Shown here piece after piece: positions 1 through 8,687 of a DNA stretch of 64,000 nucleotides (positions within the stretch are counted from its first letter, which is position 1; each line of letters opens with the position of its first letter). Made by a program: the position numbers and the translations under genes. Below the pieces are notes generated by a model that had not been told where the DNA came from, searched no databases, and was given only the letters and a program-made list of their open reading frames with translations. The DNA comes from Comamonas avium. GTDB taxonomy: Bacteria > Pseudomonadota > Gammaproteobacteria > Burkholderiales > Burkholderiaceae_C. The DNA lies in NCBI RefSeq assembly GCF_014836675.1, contig NZ_JACSQK010000002.1, forward strand, positions 248,001 through 312,000. The letters run 5' to 3'.

Positions 1-104
1 CTCATGCCAACGTTGACGCCATGCGGAATCAGGGCGGCGGCGGCTTCGGCCGACATGATGCGATTGTGAAATTGTGGGTAGCGGACGCGGTCTGCCAGGC
101 TCAT
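1..104 (-). CDS. acetyl-CoA hydrolase/succinate CoA-transferase family protein (5' end only)
   Basis: Only the first 34 codons lie in the window; the gene runs off the left edge. The N-terminus starts MSLADRV, followed by an RIMSAEAAAALIPHG stretch and then GVNVGMS. This is how acetyl-CoA hydrolase/transferase-family enzymes begin (they move CoA between acetyl-CoA and succinate or a related acid in the cytoplasm). The ATG at 102-104 is preceded by a GGAG ribosome-binding site about nine bases upstream (AGTTGGAGAAACCTCG then ATG). The catalytic Glu region is outside the window, so the exact acyl acceptor cannot be told. Family call fairly sure; substrate open. Confidence 0.75.
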   Translation of the reverse strand, partial: MSLADRVRYPQFHNRIMSAEAAAALIPHGVNVGM

Positions 105-489
105 CGAGGTTTCTCCAACTTTGCAAATACAAGCCACCTGCTGGGGCGGCTTTTCTAGGATGCGAGAGATGCGCAGGGGGGTGTGTATCCACCCCAATGC
201 GGGCACGCAATAGTGCGCCTGTTGTGGTTCTGCATGCATCTCTGCAAGTCCCAATCTCCGAGGGCGATGGTATCAGTGTTAACCCTTTGCTACAGAATAG
301 CGTGGCAGTGATTGAGCGTCTCTAACCCTTTGGAATTAATGACAGTGCAGAGAAGTGCTTGCTCACACCAATTGATTAAGGGTAAACACCTAGATTGCGA
401 CAAAGAGGCACAGCGTGTCTTCAGCACATAAAAAAACCGGCCCGTTCAAGGGCCGGTTGCACACCAGATGCTGCTGTACAGCGCGGTGA
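105..489. other. intergenic region between CoA-transferase and uraA
   Basis: About 385 bases without a supported gene. It holds the ribosome-binding site and presumably the promoter of the leftward CoA-transferase gene, and the uraA terminator near 430-460. The short open frames here have no recognisable product or good ribosome-binding site. Confidence 0.5.
430..460 (-). terminator. rho-independent terminator of uraA
   Basis: An inverted repeat AACCGGCCC / GGGCCGGTT (435-458) with a six-base loop is followed on the minus strand by a run of T (seen as A at 430-436). It sits 30 bases past the uraA stop codon. Confidence 0.85.
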
Positions 490-1782
490 TCAGTGGGTCT
501 TGGCGCGGCTGAGCAGGGCGTACATGATGATGGCTCCAAACGTGGCGCAGCCAATGCCGCCCAGAGCGAAATCGCCAAACTTCAGGGTGAACTCGCCGGT
601 GCCCAGAATCAGGGTAATAGCGGCCACGATCAGGTTCTTGGTGTCGGAGAAGTCCACCTTGTTGTCCACCCAGATCTTGGCACCCGCAATGGCGATCAGG
701 CCAAAGACGACGATGGACACACCACCCATCACAGGCAGCGGAATGGCCTGAATCAGCGCGCCAAACTTGGGCGAAAAGCCCAGCAGCACCGCCAGCATTG
801 CGGCCACCATAAACACGGCGGTGGAGTAGATGCGGGTAGCAGCCATCACGCCGATGTTTTCTGCATAAGTGGTCACACCGGTGCCGCCAGCCGAGCCAGA
901 GACCATGGTGGCCACACCGTCACCGATGAATGCGCGGCCCATGTACTTGTCCATGTCCTTGCCGGTCATGGCCGTGACGGCCTTGATGTGGCCCAGGTTT
1001 TCTGCCACCAAGATGATGACCACAGGCACGATCAGCAGCATGGCGTTGGCTTCAAACACCGGGCTGTGGAAGGTGGGCAGGCCCACCCAGGCGGCGTTGG
1101 CAATGCCGCTGACATCGATGGGTTTGCCCAGACCCATGCCGTTGGTCAGCACAGCGTAGATGATGCTGGCCACAATCAGGCCAATCAAGATCAGCAGGCG
1201 CTGCAGCATGCCCTTGGTGAACACGGCCACCAGTGCTACGGATACAAAGGTCACAGCCTGCATCCACGCATCGAAGTTGCTGGCCGCCATGTTCTTGACG
1301 GGAATAGCTGCCAGGTTCAGGCCAATCACGGCCACCACGGCGCCAGTGACAACAGGTGGCATGAAGCGCTCAATCCAGCCTGTGCCAATGATGTGCACCA
1401 GCACCCCGATCAGCGTGTAGACCAGGCCGCACATGATGATGCCGCCCAGCGCCACACCAATGTTGCCGTTGGCACCCTGGCCGGCAAAGCCGGTAGCGGC
1501 AATGACCACACCGATGAAGGCGAACGAGGAGCCCAGATAGCTGGGCACTTTGCCGCCTGTGATCAGAAAGAAGATCAAGGTGCCGATACCGCTCATCAGC
1601 ACGGCCACGTTGGGGTCAAAGCCCATGAGGATGGGTGCCAGCACGGTCGAGCCAAACATGGCGATCACGTGCTGAATACCCATCAGGCTGGTCTGGCCCC
1701 AGGGCAGACGTTCGTCTGGCCCGATAACACCGCCGTTTTGCAGCACGGCGGAGGACTTTTCAGTCCAGGAAAACATTCCCAT
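490..1782 (-). CDS. uraA: uracil-xanthine permease family transporter (UraA-like)
   Basis: Inner-membrane nucleobase symporter of the NCS2/SLC23 family, most like the uracil:proton symporter UraA. The 430 residues match the family length (about 430). The N-terminal segment LPWGQTSLMGIQHVIAMFGS and the later GSAGGTGVTTYAENIGVMAA stretch (residues about 290-310) are family hallmarks; the latter carries the conserved substrate-binding Glu/Asn region. Multiple hydrophobic segments are visible throughout (about 12-14 membrane spans expected). It is a single gene with its own terminator; no pyrimidine biosynthesis genes adjoin it. Uracil is the likeliest substrate, but xanthine or uric acid cannot be excluded from sequence alone. 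Confidence 0.88.
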   Translation of the reverse strand: MGMFSWTEKSSAVLQNGGVIGPDERLPWGQTSLMGIQHVIAMFGSTVLAPILMGFDPNVAVLMSGIGTLIFFLITGGKVPSYLGSSFAFIGVVIAATGFAGQGANGNIGVALGGIIMCGLVYTLIGVLVHIIGTGWIERFMPPVVTGAVVAVIGLNLAAIPVKNMAASNFDAWMQAVTFVSVALVAVFTKGMLQRLLILIGLIVASIIYAVLTNGMGLGKPIDVSGIANAAWVGLPTFHSPVFEANAMLLIVPVVIILVAENLGHIKAVTAMTGKDMDKYMGRAFIGDGVATMVSGSAGGTGVTTYAENIGVMAATRIYSTAVFMVAAMLAVLLGFSPKFGALIQAIPLPVMGGVSIVVFGLIAIAGAKIWVDNKVDFSDTKNLIVAAITLILGTGEFTLKFGDFALGGIGCATFGAIIMYALLSRAKTH

Positions 1783-2027
1783 TTTTATTGCTCCGTAAAA
1801 ATTGCTGGCGCGATGTTAGAGGCTTTCCTCCGTGCGCGACATGACCATGCAGCGCACACGTGCCTGCCTGTCAGCTAAGGGATAGCAGACAACGTGCCAG
1901 CGTGATTTTTACGAAACTCTATTTTTAGGAGCTACTGACGCCTATGTGTGCTTGACTTCAATGTGAAATGCATTTGAAAACAAGCGTGCATGGGCGTAAG
2001 GCACTCATATCTTTGACGGTGGTTTTT

Positions 2028-3326
2028 TCAGCGGCTGTTGCGCGGAAAAAACGGCGGGCGCGGCAACTGGCGGCTGATCAGTGCCCAGGGGCTGCGCCCG
2101 GTGAGCTGCGCCACGATGGCAGCCTTGACGGGCGGCATGCGGCGTGAGACCTGAATGAGCGCCTGGCGCACCAGGCGGGGCACAGGGCGGGCATCGGTAA
2201 ACAGTTTGACCACCGTATTGGTGCCCTGAAAGATGGGCCATGCGTGGCGGTGGTGGCCTTGGGCATAAGGTGCCAGCACGCTGGCCTTGCCCCAGTCTTG
2301 CCCGGCAGCGTGTGCTGCGACGATGACTGCCGTCAGTCGCTCTACGCCAGACAGTCCCAGATTAAAGCCGTGCGCTGTGACCGGGTGCATGCCTACGGCA
2401 GCGTCACCCAGCAGGGCAAAGCGTTCGCCGCTGAAATGGTGTGCGTAAGTGGCCACCAAGGGGTAAATGTGGCGCTCGCCTACCAGCTGCATGTTGCCCA
2501 GGCGGTGCTGAAAGTGCTGCTGCACGTGGGCCGCAAAGTCCTCGGGCGACAGCTGCATGAGCTGCTGCGCATCGGCAGAGTCGGTGGTGACCACGGCAGA
2601 GCACAGCAGTTCGCCGGTCTCAGGGTCGGGCTGCACCGGCAAGATGGCCAGGGTGCGGTCGTAGCCAAAGCACTCATGGGCCTTGTCTTCGTGCGGCTGG
2701 GTGTGGCTCAGACGGCAGACGATGACGCTGCGGCCAAAGTCCGTCATCTGCGCGCCCACGCCCAGCATGCGGCGCACGGCAGAGTAGCGGCTGTCTGCGG
2801 CCACAACCAGCGGAGCAATCAATGGTGCGGCATCGACGCGTGCACCCTTGTCCTCTGTGGTGTAGTGCACTTCGGCGTGGGTGCTGCAGGTGTTGACCTT
2901 GGTGACGCGTGCGCCAGTAATCAGCTTGATCCCGGCGGTGCTGCTGGCCACGTCCCAGGCCGTGCGGCGCAGGGCGTGGTTGGGCACGATGCGGCCCAGA
3001 TAATCGGTGCCGCTGCCTTCAGAGACGATGTCCAGCGTCGTGCGCTGGCCCACGGGGCCGTCGTGCACGATGGCTTCGCGGATGGAGCCAATCTCGTGGT
3101 CGTGCAGGCGCGCCCAGGTGCCCAGGCGCTGCAAGGTCTGCACGCTGGGGTGGGTCAGGGCGATTTCGCGCCCATCGGGGGCGGGGTTGGCCAGTTGAGC
3201 TTCGTCTTGCAGTTCCAGAACCGTGGCTTGCAAGCCCGCATGGGCCAGGGAGATGGCGAGCGAAAGGCCGGCAGGACCTGCGCCCACGATGAGGACATCG
3301 GTGTTCATGGACATGTGTGCAATCAC
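2028..3326 (-). CDS. ubiM: FAD-dependent ubiquinone-biosynthesis hydroxylase, UbiM-like
   Basis: Flavoprotein aromatic hydroxylase of the UbiH/UbiF/COQ6 family. The FAD dinucleotide motif GAGPAGLSLAISLAHAG is near residue 15; the second FAD motif GDAAVGMHPVTAHGFNLG lies near residue 330. The MHPVTAHGF form, in place of the HPLAGQGLN of UbiH/UbiF, is what I recall for UbiM, a 5-demethoxyubiquinol hydroxylase variant; this subtype call is from memory. Length 432 residues, slightly longer than usual because the C-terminus is extended and basic. Possible starts are the first Met, Met5 (3312-3314) or Met7 (3306-3308, MNTDVLIVGAG); Met7 fits the family best. It is divergent from acetoacetyl-CoA synthetase. 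Confidence 0.72.
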   Translation of the reverse strand: MIAHMSMNTDVLIVGAGPAGLSLAISLAHAGLQATVLELQDEAQLANPAPDGREIALTHPSVQTLQRLGTWARLHDHEIGSIREAIVHDGPVGQRTTLDIVSEGSGTDYLGRIVPNHALRRTAWDVASSTAGIKLITGARVTKVNTCSTHAEVHYTTEDKGARVDAAPLIAPLVVAADSRYSAVRRMLGVGAQMTDFGRSVIVCRLSHTQPHEDKAHECFGYDRTLAILPVQPDPETGELLCSAVVTTDSADAQQLMQLSPEDFAAHVQQHFQHRLGNMQLVGERHIYPLVATYAHHFSGERFALLGDAAVGMHPVTAHGFNLGLSGVERLTAVIVAAHAAGQDWGKASVLAPYAQGHHRHAWPIFQGTNTVVKLFTDARPVPRLVRQALIQVSRRMPPVKAAIVAQLTGRSPWALISRQLPRPPFFPRNSR

Positions 3327-3544
3327 TGTGGAAGTGGGCCTATTGTGGCCCGGTCGGAGGGCTGTCTTTGTCAGTGCTGACGGCGCATTGTGCGTCGATT
3401 TGACTGGCTGGTGGCTTGCACTGCATCAATGGCATGGCATGGGTGCGACTTCTTGAGAAACCGGATCAGCGGTAGAAAGCTTGCCGTTTGTCAATCCGTG
3501 GCGCTGGCATGGTGCGCTACCAGACACCCCGCTAGGCTGTAGGC

Positions 3545-5626
3545 ATGCCTACATCTACACCGACTGAAATCCGCCGCATTCCCATGATTCGCCGCTACCA
3601 GACGTGGCTGGAGCAGCAGCGTGGCCTGCGTTTTGACAGCTATGACGCGCTGTGGCAATGGTCGGTGACCGATCTGGATGCTTTCTGGCAAAGCGTGTGG
3701 GATTACTTTGAGATGCAGTCACCCACGCCGCACAGTGCCGCCTTGGGCCGCAATGTGATGCCGGGGGCGCAGTGGTTTCCGGGGGCGCAGGTGAACTACG
3801 CGCAGCAGGTGCTGCGCCATGTGGATGCCGCGCATGCGGCAGGCATGCCTGCTGTGGTGATTGAAAATGAGCTGGCACAGGTCAGCGAGCTGTCGTGGCC
3901 CGAGCTGCGCCGTCAGGTGGCTTCGCTGGCCTTGCACCTGCAGGCGCAAGGTGTGCAGCCCGGTGATCGTGTGGCTGCGTATTTGCCCAACATTGCGCAA
4001 ACGATTGTGGCTTTCCTGGCCGTGGCCAGCGTGGGCGGTGTGTGGAGCGTGTGCTCGCCCGACATGGGCACCGCTGCGGTGCTCGATCGTTTCAAGCAGA
4101 TTGCACCCAAGGTGCTGATTGCGGTAGATGGCGTGTACTACGCAGGCAAAGCCATGGACCGCGGCCAGATTGCCAGTGAGCTGCGGGCACAGCTGCCCAC
4201 CGTAGAGCACATGCTGGTGTTGCACACGCCCTTTGCGACGCAGCCTGTGGCCGATTGCGCCAGCTGGAGAGATGCCGTGGCCCGCGACGATGCCGCGGTG
4301 GCTGCGTTCACCCCGCAATGGCTGCCGTTTGATCACCCCCTGTGGATTGTGTATTCCAGCGGTACGACGGGCCTGCCCAAACCCATCGTGCACGGCCACG
4401 GCGGCATTGTGCTGGTGGCGCTGGCCATGAAAGCCCTGCACAACGATGTGGGCTGCAGCTACGACCCGGCCAGCTGGGGCGAGCGCTTTCACTGGTACAG
4501 CTCGACCGGCTGGGTGATGTGGAACTCTCAGGTAGCAGGCTTGCTGGGCGGCACCACCTGCGTGATTTTTGACGGCAGCCCCGGGGGCAGCAAAGACCAG
4601 CCGGACTGGGGTGTGCTGTGGCGCTTTGCCGCGCGCCATCGGGTGACCAGCTTTGGTGCGGGCGCTGCCTTTTATGCCAACTGCATGAAAGCCGGGCTGG
4701 ATCTGGCTGCCTGTGGTGACCTCAGCCGCATCACGGGCCTGGGGAGCACGGGCTCGCCTTTATCGCCCGATGTTCAGGCGTGGGGGACGGAGCAGTTTGC
4801 GCGCATGGGCACGCCTGATATTTGGTGGAACAACCTGTCTGGAGGTACCGACTTCTGTGGTGCCTTCATTGGCGGCAACCGCGAACTGCCCCTGCACGTG
4901 GGAGAAATGCAATGCCGCATGCTGGGCGCGGCAGTGCAGGCATGGAACGAGGCGGGAGAACCCGTGAGCGAGGCTGTGGGCGAGCTGGTATGTACCCAGC
5001 CTATTCCGTCAATGCCTTTGTATTTTTGGGGTGACCAGGGCAACCAGCGTTATCTGAGCAGCTACTTTGACATGTACCCGGCAGGCCATGGCCGCCAGCC
5101 CGGCGGTGGAGATGGCGCGCCAGAGATGGGCGGCGTATGGCGCCACGGTGACTGGCTCAAGGTCAGCCGCGATGGCGGCTGCACCATCTATGGCCGCAGT
5201 GATGCCACCATCAACCGCCATGGCCTGCGTATGGGCACCAGCGAAATCTACAGTGCGGTAGAAGCTTTGCCCGAGGTGCTGGACAGCATGGTGGTGGACC
5301 TGGAATACCTGGGGCGCGAGAGCTTTATGCCCATGTTTGTGGTGCTGCGAGAGGGTTTGCTGCTGGATGATGCCTTGCGCGCCAGACTGGCGGCCGCCAT
5401 CCGGCAGGCCTTGTCACCGCGGTTCGTGCCCGATGAAATCGTTCAGGTGGCAGAGATTCCACGCACGCTGACTGGTAAAAAGCAGGAGCTGCCGATCAAG
5501 AAGCTGCTGCTGGGCCAGCCGCTGGCCAAAGTGGTGAACCAGGACACCATGGCCAACCCCGGCAGCCTGGGGTGGTTTGTGGACTATGCACAGCAGAAAA
5601 AACAGGCCCATGCAGCCCCTGTCTGA
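3545..5626 (+). CDS. aacS: acetoacetyl-CoA synthetase
   Basis: Acetoacetate:CoA ligase, a cytosolic ANL-superfamily enzyme that activates acetoacetate with ATP, used in ketone-body and polyhydroxybutyrate carbon recovery. The AMP-binding P-loop YSSGTTGLPKP is near residue 270, the adenylate-forming YGRSDATINRHGLRMG motif near residue 560, and the catalytic lysine lies in RTLTGKKQE near residue 640. The N-terminal FPGAQVNYAQ segment and C-terminal LAKVVNQDTMANPGSLGW are typical of AacS rather than acetyl-CoA synthetase. Length 693 residues, a little above the family's ~650 because of an insert rich in Gly around residue 520 (GRQPGGGDG). A monocistronic gene. Confidence 0.93.
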   Translation: MPTSTPTEIRRIPMIRRYQTWLEQQRGLRFDSYDALWQWSVTDLDAFWQSVWDYFEMQSPTPHSAALGRNVMPGAQWFPGAQVNYAQQVLRHVDAAHAAGMPAVVIENELAQVSELSWPELRRQVASLALHLQAQGVQPGDRVAAYLPNIAQTIVAFLAVASVGGVWSVCSPDMGTAAVLDRFKQIAPKVLIAVDGVYYAGKAMDRGQIASELRAQLPTVEHMLVLHTPFATQPVADCASWRDAVARDDAAVAAFTPQWLPFDHPLWIVYSSGTTGLPKPIVHGHGGIVLVALAMKALHNDVGCSYDPASWGERFHWYSSTGWVMWNSQVAGLLGGTTCVIFDGSPGGSKDQPDWGVLWRFAARHRVTSFGAGAAFYANCMKAGLDLAACGDLSRITGLGSTGSPLSPDVQAWGTEQFARMGTPDIWWNNLSGGTDFCGAFIGGNRELPLHVGEMQCRMLGAAVQAWNEAGEPVSEAVGELVCTQPIPSMPLYFWGDQGNQRYLSSYFDMYPAGHGRQPGGGDGAPEMGGVWRHGDWLKVSRDGGCTIYGRSDATINRHGLRMGTSEIYSAVEALPEVLDSMVVDLEYLGRESFMPMFVVLREGLLLDDALRARLAAAIRQALSPRFVPDEIVQVAEIPRTLTGKKQELPIKKLLLGQPLAKVVNQDTMANPGSLGWFVDYAQQKKQAHAAPV

Positions 5627-5671
5627 AAAAGGTGGGTATGCACCTTGTGGTATGGCACCGATGGTGCCGTA

Positions 5672-5699
5672 TTGGCTGTATAAGCTTGCGGGGTACACT
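5672..5699 (+). promoter_or_regulatory. candidate sigma-70 promoter of minCDE
   Basis: TTGGCT (5672-5677) and TACACT (5694-5699) are separated by 16 bases, about 47 bases ahead of the minC ATG. A small hairpin GGCACC-GAT-GGTGCC lies just upstream (5654-5668 region). Pattern match only. Confidence 0.45.
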
Positions 5700-5746
5700 T
5701 CGTACGTTTTGAGTTCGCGCCCCTTCTTCTAACCGCACTCCTCACC

Positions 5747-6499
5747 ATGGCCGTTGACTCGCAGGGCGTAGCCCGATCCAGCTTTGATCTTAAAAGTGCA
5801 CAGCTTGCCGTGATGGCCGTGGCATTGCGGGACACCCAAGTCTCGGTGCTGGCAACGGATCTGGCGCAGCGCTTGGCAGACGATCCCGATTTCTTCGACA
5901 ACGACCCTGTGTTGATCGACTTGCAGCATGTGCGTGACAGCACAGATGCCATTGATTTCCCCAAACTGATCAAGCTGCTCAAGCGCCACCGCACGGTGCC
6001 GGTGGCGGTGTGCAATGGTTCGGTCGAGCAAATGGCGGCAGCCCATGCCGCAGGCCTCATGCCCGCTCCAGACGCGCACCCGGTGCGCACCAAGGAAGTG
6101 GTGCGTGAGGTGGAGGTGATCCGTGAGGTAGAAGTGCTGCGCGAAGTGCCAGCCCCCGCGCCCAATGCCATGATTGTGGACAAGCCCCTGCGCTCGGGCC
6201 AGCAGGTCTATGCACGAGGCTGCGATCTGGTCGTGATGGCGGTGGTGAGCTATGGTGCCGAAGTGATTGCTGACGGCAATGTGCACATCTATGCCCCTTT
6301 GCGTGGGCGTGCAGTGGCGGGGGCTCGAGGCAATACAGAGGCCCGTATTTTCAGCACCTGCATGGAGCCGCAACTGCTGTCGATTGCAGGCAATTACCGG
6401 GCGCTGGAAGACGACTTGCCCAAAAACATTGCGGGCAAGCCTGCACAAGCCCGTCTAGAGGGTGAAAAATTGGTGATTGAGCCCATGCGTTTAGCATGA
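5747..6499 (+). CDS. minC: septum-site determining protein MinC
   Basis: Inhibitor of FtsZ ring assembly, recruited to the membrane by MinD so that division happens at mid-cell. Residues 1-105 form the FtsZ-inhibiting N-domain; the C-terminal beta-helix domain (about residues 145-250) contains VYARGCDLVVMAVVSYGAEV and GNVHIYAPLRGRAVAGA, the MinD-binding and dimer region seen in all MinC proteins. The linker (residues 116-135) is a short repeat, three copies of REV(EV) separated by I/L. Length 250 is normal. First gene of minCDE, 66 bases ahead of minD; the ATG has no strong ribosome-binding site. Confidence 0.95.
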   Translation: MAVDSQGVARSSFDLKSAQLAVMAVALRDTQVSVLATDLAQRLADDPDFFDNDPVLIDLQHVRDSTDAIDFPKLIKLLKRHRTVPVAVCNGSVEQMAAAHAAGLMPAPDAHPVRTKEVVREVEVIREVEVLREVPAPAPNAMIVDKPLRSGQQVYARGCDLVVMAVVSYGAEVIADGNVHIYAPLRGRAVAGARGNTEARIFSTCMEPQLLSIAGNYRALEDDLPKNIAGKPAQARLEGEKLVIEPMRLA

Positions 6500-6565
6500 G
6501 GCCTCAGCCGCAGTCCCCTCTGAACCGTATTTTTACAAGATGCTTCTTTAAGGAATCCCGCAAAC

Positions 6566-7378
6566 ATGGCCAAAATTGTCGTAGTGACCTCTGGTAAAGG
6601 TGGCGTTGGCAAAACCACCACAAGCGCAAGTTTTGCTTCTGGCCTTGCTTTGCGCGGCCACAAGACCGCCGTGATTGACTTTGACGTCGGTCTGCGCAAT
6701 CTGGATCTGATCATGGGCTGCGAGCGGCGCGTGGTGTATGACCTGATCAACGTGATTCAGGGTGAGGCCAACCTCAACCAGGCGCTGATCAAAGACAAGC
6801 AGTGCGACAACCTGTTTGTACTGGCTGCTTCGCAAACCCGCGACAAAGATGCACTCACCCAAGAAGGGGTGAAGAAGGTGCTGGATGATTTGTCGGCCAT
6901 GGGCTTTGAGTTCATCGTGTGCGACTCTCCAGCAGGCATTGAAAGCGGCGCGCTGCTGGCCATGCATTTTGCCGATGAGGCGCTGGTGACCACCAACCCC
7001 GAAGTGTCTTCCGTACGTGACTCGGACCGCATTTTGGGCATGCTCGGCTCCAAGACCGACAAGGCGATGAATGGGCACAGCGTGAAAGAGCATTTGCTGA
7101 TCACACGCTACAACCCCAACCGTGTGGAAGACGGCCAGATGCTGTCGATCCAGGACATCGAAGACATTCTGCGTATCCCGCTGATTGGCGTGATCCCGGA
7201 GTCAGAAACGGTGCTGCAGGCCTCTAACCAGGGCGTGCCAGCCATTCACATGGATGAATCCGATGTGTCTGAAGCCTATAAGGACGTGATTTCTCGCTTT
7301 CTGGGAGAGGACAAGCCCATGCGCTTTACCGAGGCCCACAAGCCCGGGTTTTTTAAACGCATCTTTGGCGGGAGGTAA
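6566..7378 (+). CDS. minD: septum-site determining ATPase MinD
   Basis: Membrane-associated ParA-family ATPase that drives Min oscillation, binding MinC and being stimulated by MinE. The deviant Walker A motif KGGVGKTT occupies residues 11-18, with the signature lysine Lys11, followed by switch region DFDVGLRNLDL. The C-terminus FFKRIFGGR is the amphipathic membrane-targeting helix. Length 270 is exactly typical. An AAGGA ribosome-binding site precedes the ATG by 11 bases. Confidence 0.97.
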   Translation: MAKIVVVTSGKGGVGKTTTSASFASGLALRGHKTAVIDFDVGLRNLDLIMGCERRVVYDLINVIQGEANLNQALIKDKQCDNLFVLAASQTRDKDALTQEGVKKVLDDLSAMGFEFIVCDSPAGIESGALLAMHFADEALVTTNPEVSSVRDSDRILGMLGSKTDKAMNGHSVKEHLLITRYNPNRVEDGQMLSIQDIEDILRIPLIGVIPESETVLQASNQGVPAIHMDESDVSEAYKDVISRFLGEDKPMRFTEAHKPGFFKRIFGGR

Positions 7379-7384
7379 GTAGCT

Positions 7385-7648
7385 ATGTCCATTATTTCCA
7401 TGCTCTTGGGTGAGAAGAAAAAAACCGCGTCGGTGGCCAAGGAACGTCTGCAAATCATCTTGGCGCGCGAACGCGTCGGCGGCTCAGGTTTTCAGCCCGA
7501 CTACCTGCCGGCCTTGCAGCGCGAGCTGATGGCGGTGATCTCCAAATACGTGTCCATCAACCCCGAAGACATCAAAGTACAGCTGGAACGCCAGGAAAAC
7601 CTGGAAGTGCTGGAAGTGAAAATCGAGCTGCCAGACGTGCCGCGTTAA
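7385..7648 (+). CDS. minE: cell division topological specificity factor MinE
   Basis: Small topological factor that stimulates MinD ATPase and restricts MinC-MinD to the poles. The N-terminal membrane/MinD-binding part has [19 protein letters not shown] (residues about 13-31), the canonical MinD-contact helix; the C-terminal dimer domain ends [12 protein letters not shown]-like. Length 87 is normal. It starts six bases after the minD stop, with a GGAGG ribosome-binding site inside the last codons of minD, so it is translationally linked to minD. Confidence 0.96.
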   Translation: MSIISMLLGEKKKTASVAKERLQIILARERVGGSGFQPDYLPALQRELMAVISKYVSINPEDIKVQLERQENLEVLEVKIELPDVPR

Positions 7649-7672
7649 GCGCCAGCCGCTCACTGCAGCCAC

Positions 7673-7716
7673 AAAAAAACCGCAGCACCCTGGTTTGGGT
7701 CTGCGGTTTTTTTTAT
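7673..7716. terminator. bidirectional terminator between minE and the flavin reductase gene
   Basis: Stem CCGCAG(ca)CCC / GGG(t)CTGCGG (7680-7706) with an A-run before and a T-run after, so it can stop minCDE from the left and the convergent flavin reductase gene (stop at 7735) from the right. Confidence 0.88.
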
Positions 7717-7734
7717 GCAGACAGTGCAGTGCGA

Positions 7735-8274
7735 TCAGCGCATTTTGCCGCTGTGGTACAGCAGCGGGCTGGCGTTGGCCGCATGGCGGCAGTCCTGCAC
7801 TTCTCCCACCATGATGAGGTGATCGCCTTCCGGGTACTGGCTGCGTGCACGGCATTCAAAGGTGGCCAGCGCGTCTTCTAGCAAGGGCACGCCATGCGCA
7901 TTGGGCTGCCATGCCACGCCTGCAAACCGGTCAATGCCCCGCTGGGCGAACTGCAAAGCCAGATCCTTGTGGTGGCTGGCCAGCACATGGATGGCGTAAT
8001 GGCTGCACTGTGCAAACGCCTGGTAGCTGCCAGCGCTGCGGGCCACGCTCCACAGCACCAGTGCGGGGTCCAGAGAGACCGAGTTGAACGAGCTGACCGT
8101 CATGCCCACCGGATGGCCCTGTGCGTCCACAGTGGTGACCACCGTCACGCCAGTGGTGAACTGACCCAGGGCATTGCGAAAGTCTCGTTCGGTGAAGGTG
8201 GGCGGAAGAGCAGGGACCGCAAGAGGGGATGTATTCACAACAGCGCAAATCGAAGAAGAGAATAAATTATGCAA
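7735..8274 (-). CDS. flavin reductase family protein
   Basis: A flavin-reductase-like (FMN-binding split barrel) protein, of the group supplying reduced flavin to two-component monooxygenases such as HpaBC. The characteristic RNALGQFTTGVTVVTT at residues about 33-48 and GMTVSSFNSVSLDPALVLWSV next to it form the flavin-binding core; FAGVAWQPNAHGVPLLEDALA follows near residue 120. Length 179 is usual. No monooxygenase partner gene is adjacent, so the client is unknown. The first ~25 residues before TFTERDFR may be overextended; a later start is possible. Confidence 0.85.
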   Translation of the reverse strand: MHNLFSSSICAVVNTSPLAVPALPPTFTERDFRNALGQFTTGVTVVTTVDAQGHPVGMTVSSFNSVSLDPALVLWSVARSAGSYQAFAQCSHYAIHVLASHHKDLALQFAQRGIDRFAGVAWQPNAHGVPLLEDALATFECRARSQYPEGDHLIMVGEVQDCRHAANASPLLYHSGKMR

Positions 8275-8409
8275 AGTGCGGCAGAGCGATGTGTGGGTGG
8301 GGCTAATACAGGCGCATGCTAGCTGGTCTGCTCACGTGCCAGCACGCTGTGCGTGCCCGCAATCCGCTGGGTTAGTCGCATTGGATACAGCTGGTAGCAA
8401 TGGCTGTGT

Positions 8410-8500
8410 TTTTTGATAGCTACCAGCGCTTTGTTTTTAATGATTTCAAAGTCATTTATATCTGAAATCATTTGCAGGTAAGCGATGATAGCTATTTAAA
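8410..8500. repeat. dispersed palindromic repeat, nested copy
   Basis: Left arm TTTTTGATAGCTACCAGCGCTTTG (begins 8410) and right arm AAGCGATGATAGCTATTT (8480-8497) are imperfect inverted copies. Between them sits a second inverted repeat, AATGATTTCA (8439-8448) / TGAAATCATT (8463-8472). It belongs to the TTTTGATAGCT...AGCGCTT family seen at several other intergenic sites in this window. Confidence 0.6.
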
Positions 8501-8535
8501 TAAAAGCAGAGCATTGGCCTGAGGTGTTATCACCT

Positions 8536-8549
8536 TTGATGCGAGTCAA
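8536..8549. promoter_or_regulatory. candidate FNR/ANR box upstream of azurin
   Basis: TTGAT-GCGA-GTCAA matches the FNR-family consensus TTGAT-N4-ATCAA in nine of ten positions. It lies 138 bases before the azurin start and abuts an inverted repeat AGGTG-TTAT-CACCT. Oxygen- or NO-responsive control of azurin is an inference. Confidence 0.5.
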
Positions 8550-8687
8550 AAAATAACAGCTAAAAGGCGTGATTTGTTGCATGTAGGTTTGGTAATCGGT
8601 CTTTTTGAAGGCACATCTTGCAAAATTTGGAATCGATGCAGTTTTTTGCTGCTGCCTCACCTTGAACGACTCCAAAGGATGTTGACC

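Larger units (their letters stand above)
8275..8687. other. intergenic region upstream of azurin
   Basis: About 410 bases, the leader of azurin and of the divergent flavin reductase. It holds a nested palindromic repeat (8410-8500), a perfect inverted repeat AGGTG-TTAT-CACCT (8522-8535) and an FNR-type box directly after it. No credible coding region. Confidence 0.6.

Noticed and set aside
493-1878. A 461-codon open frame antisense to uraA.
   Set aside because: Its translation is His/Gly/Gln-rich low-complexity, as expected from the complement of a GC-rich membrane gene, and shows no domain.
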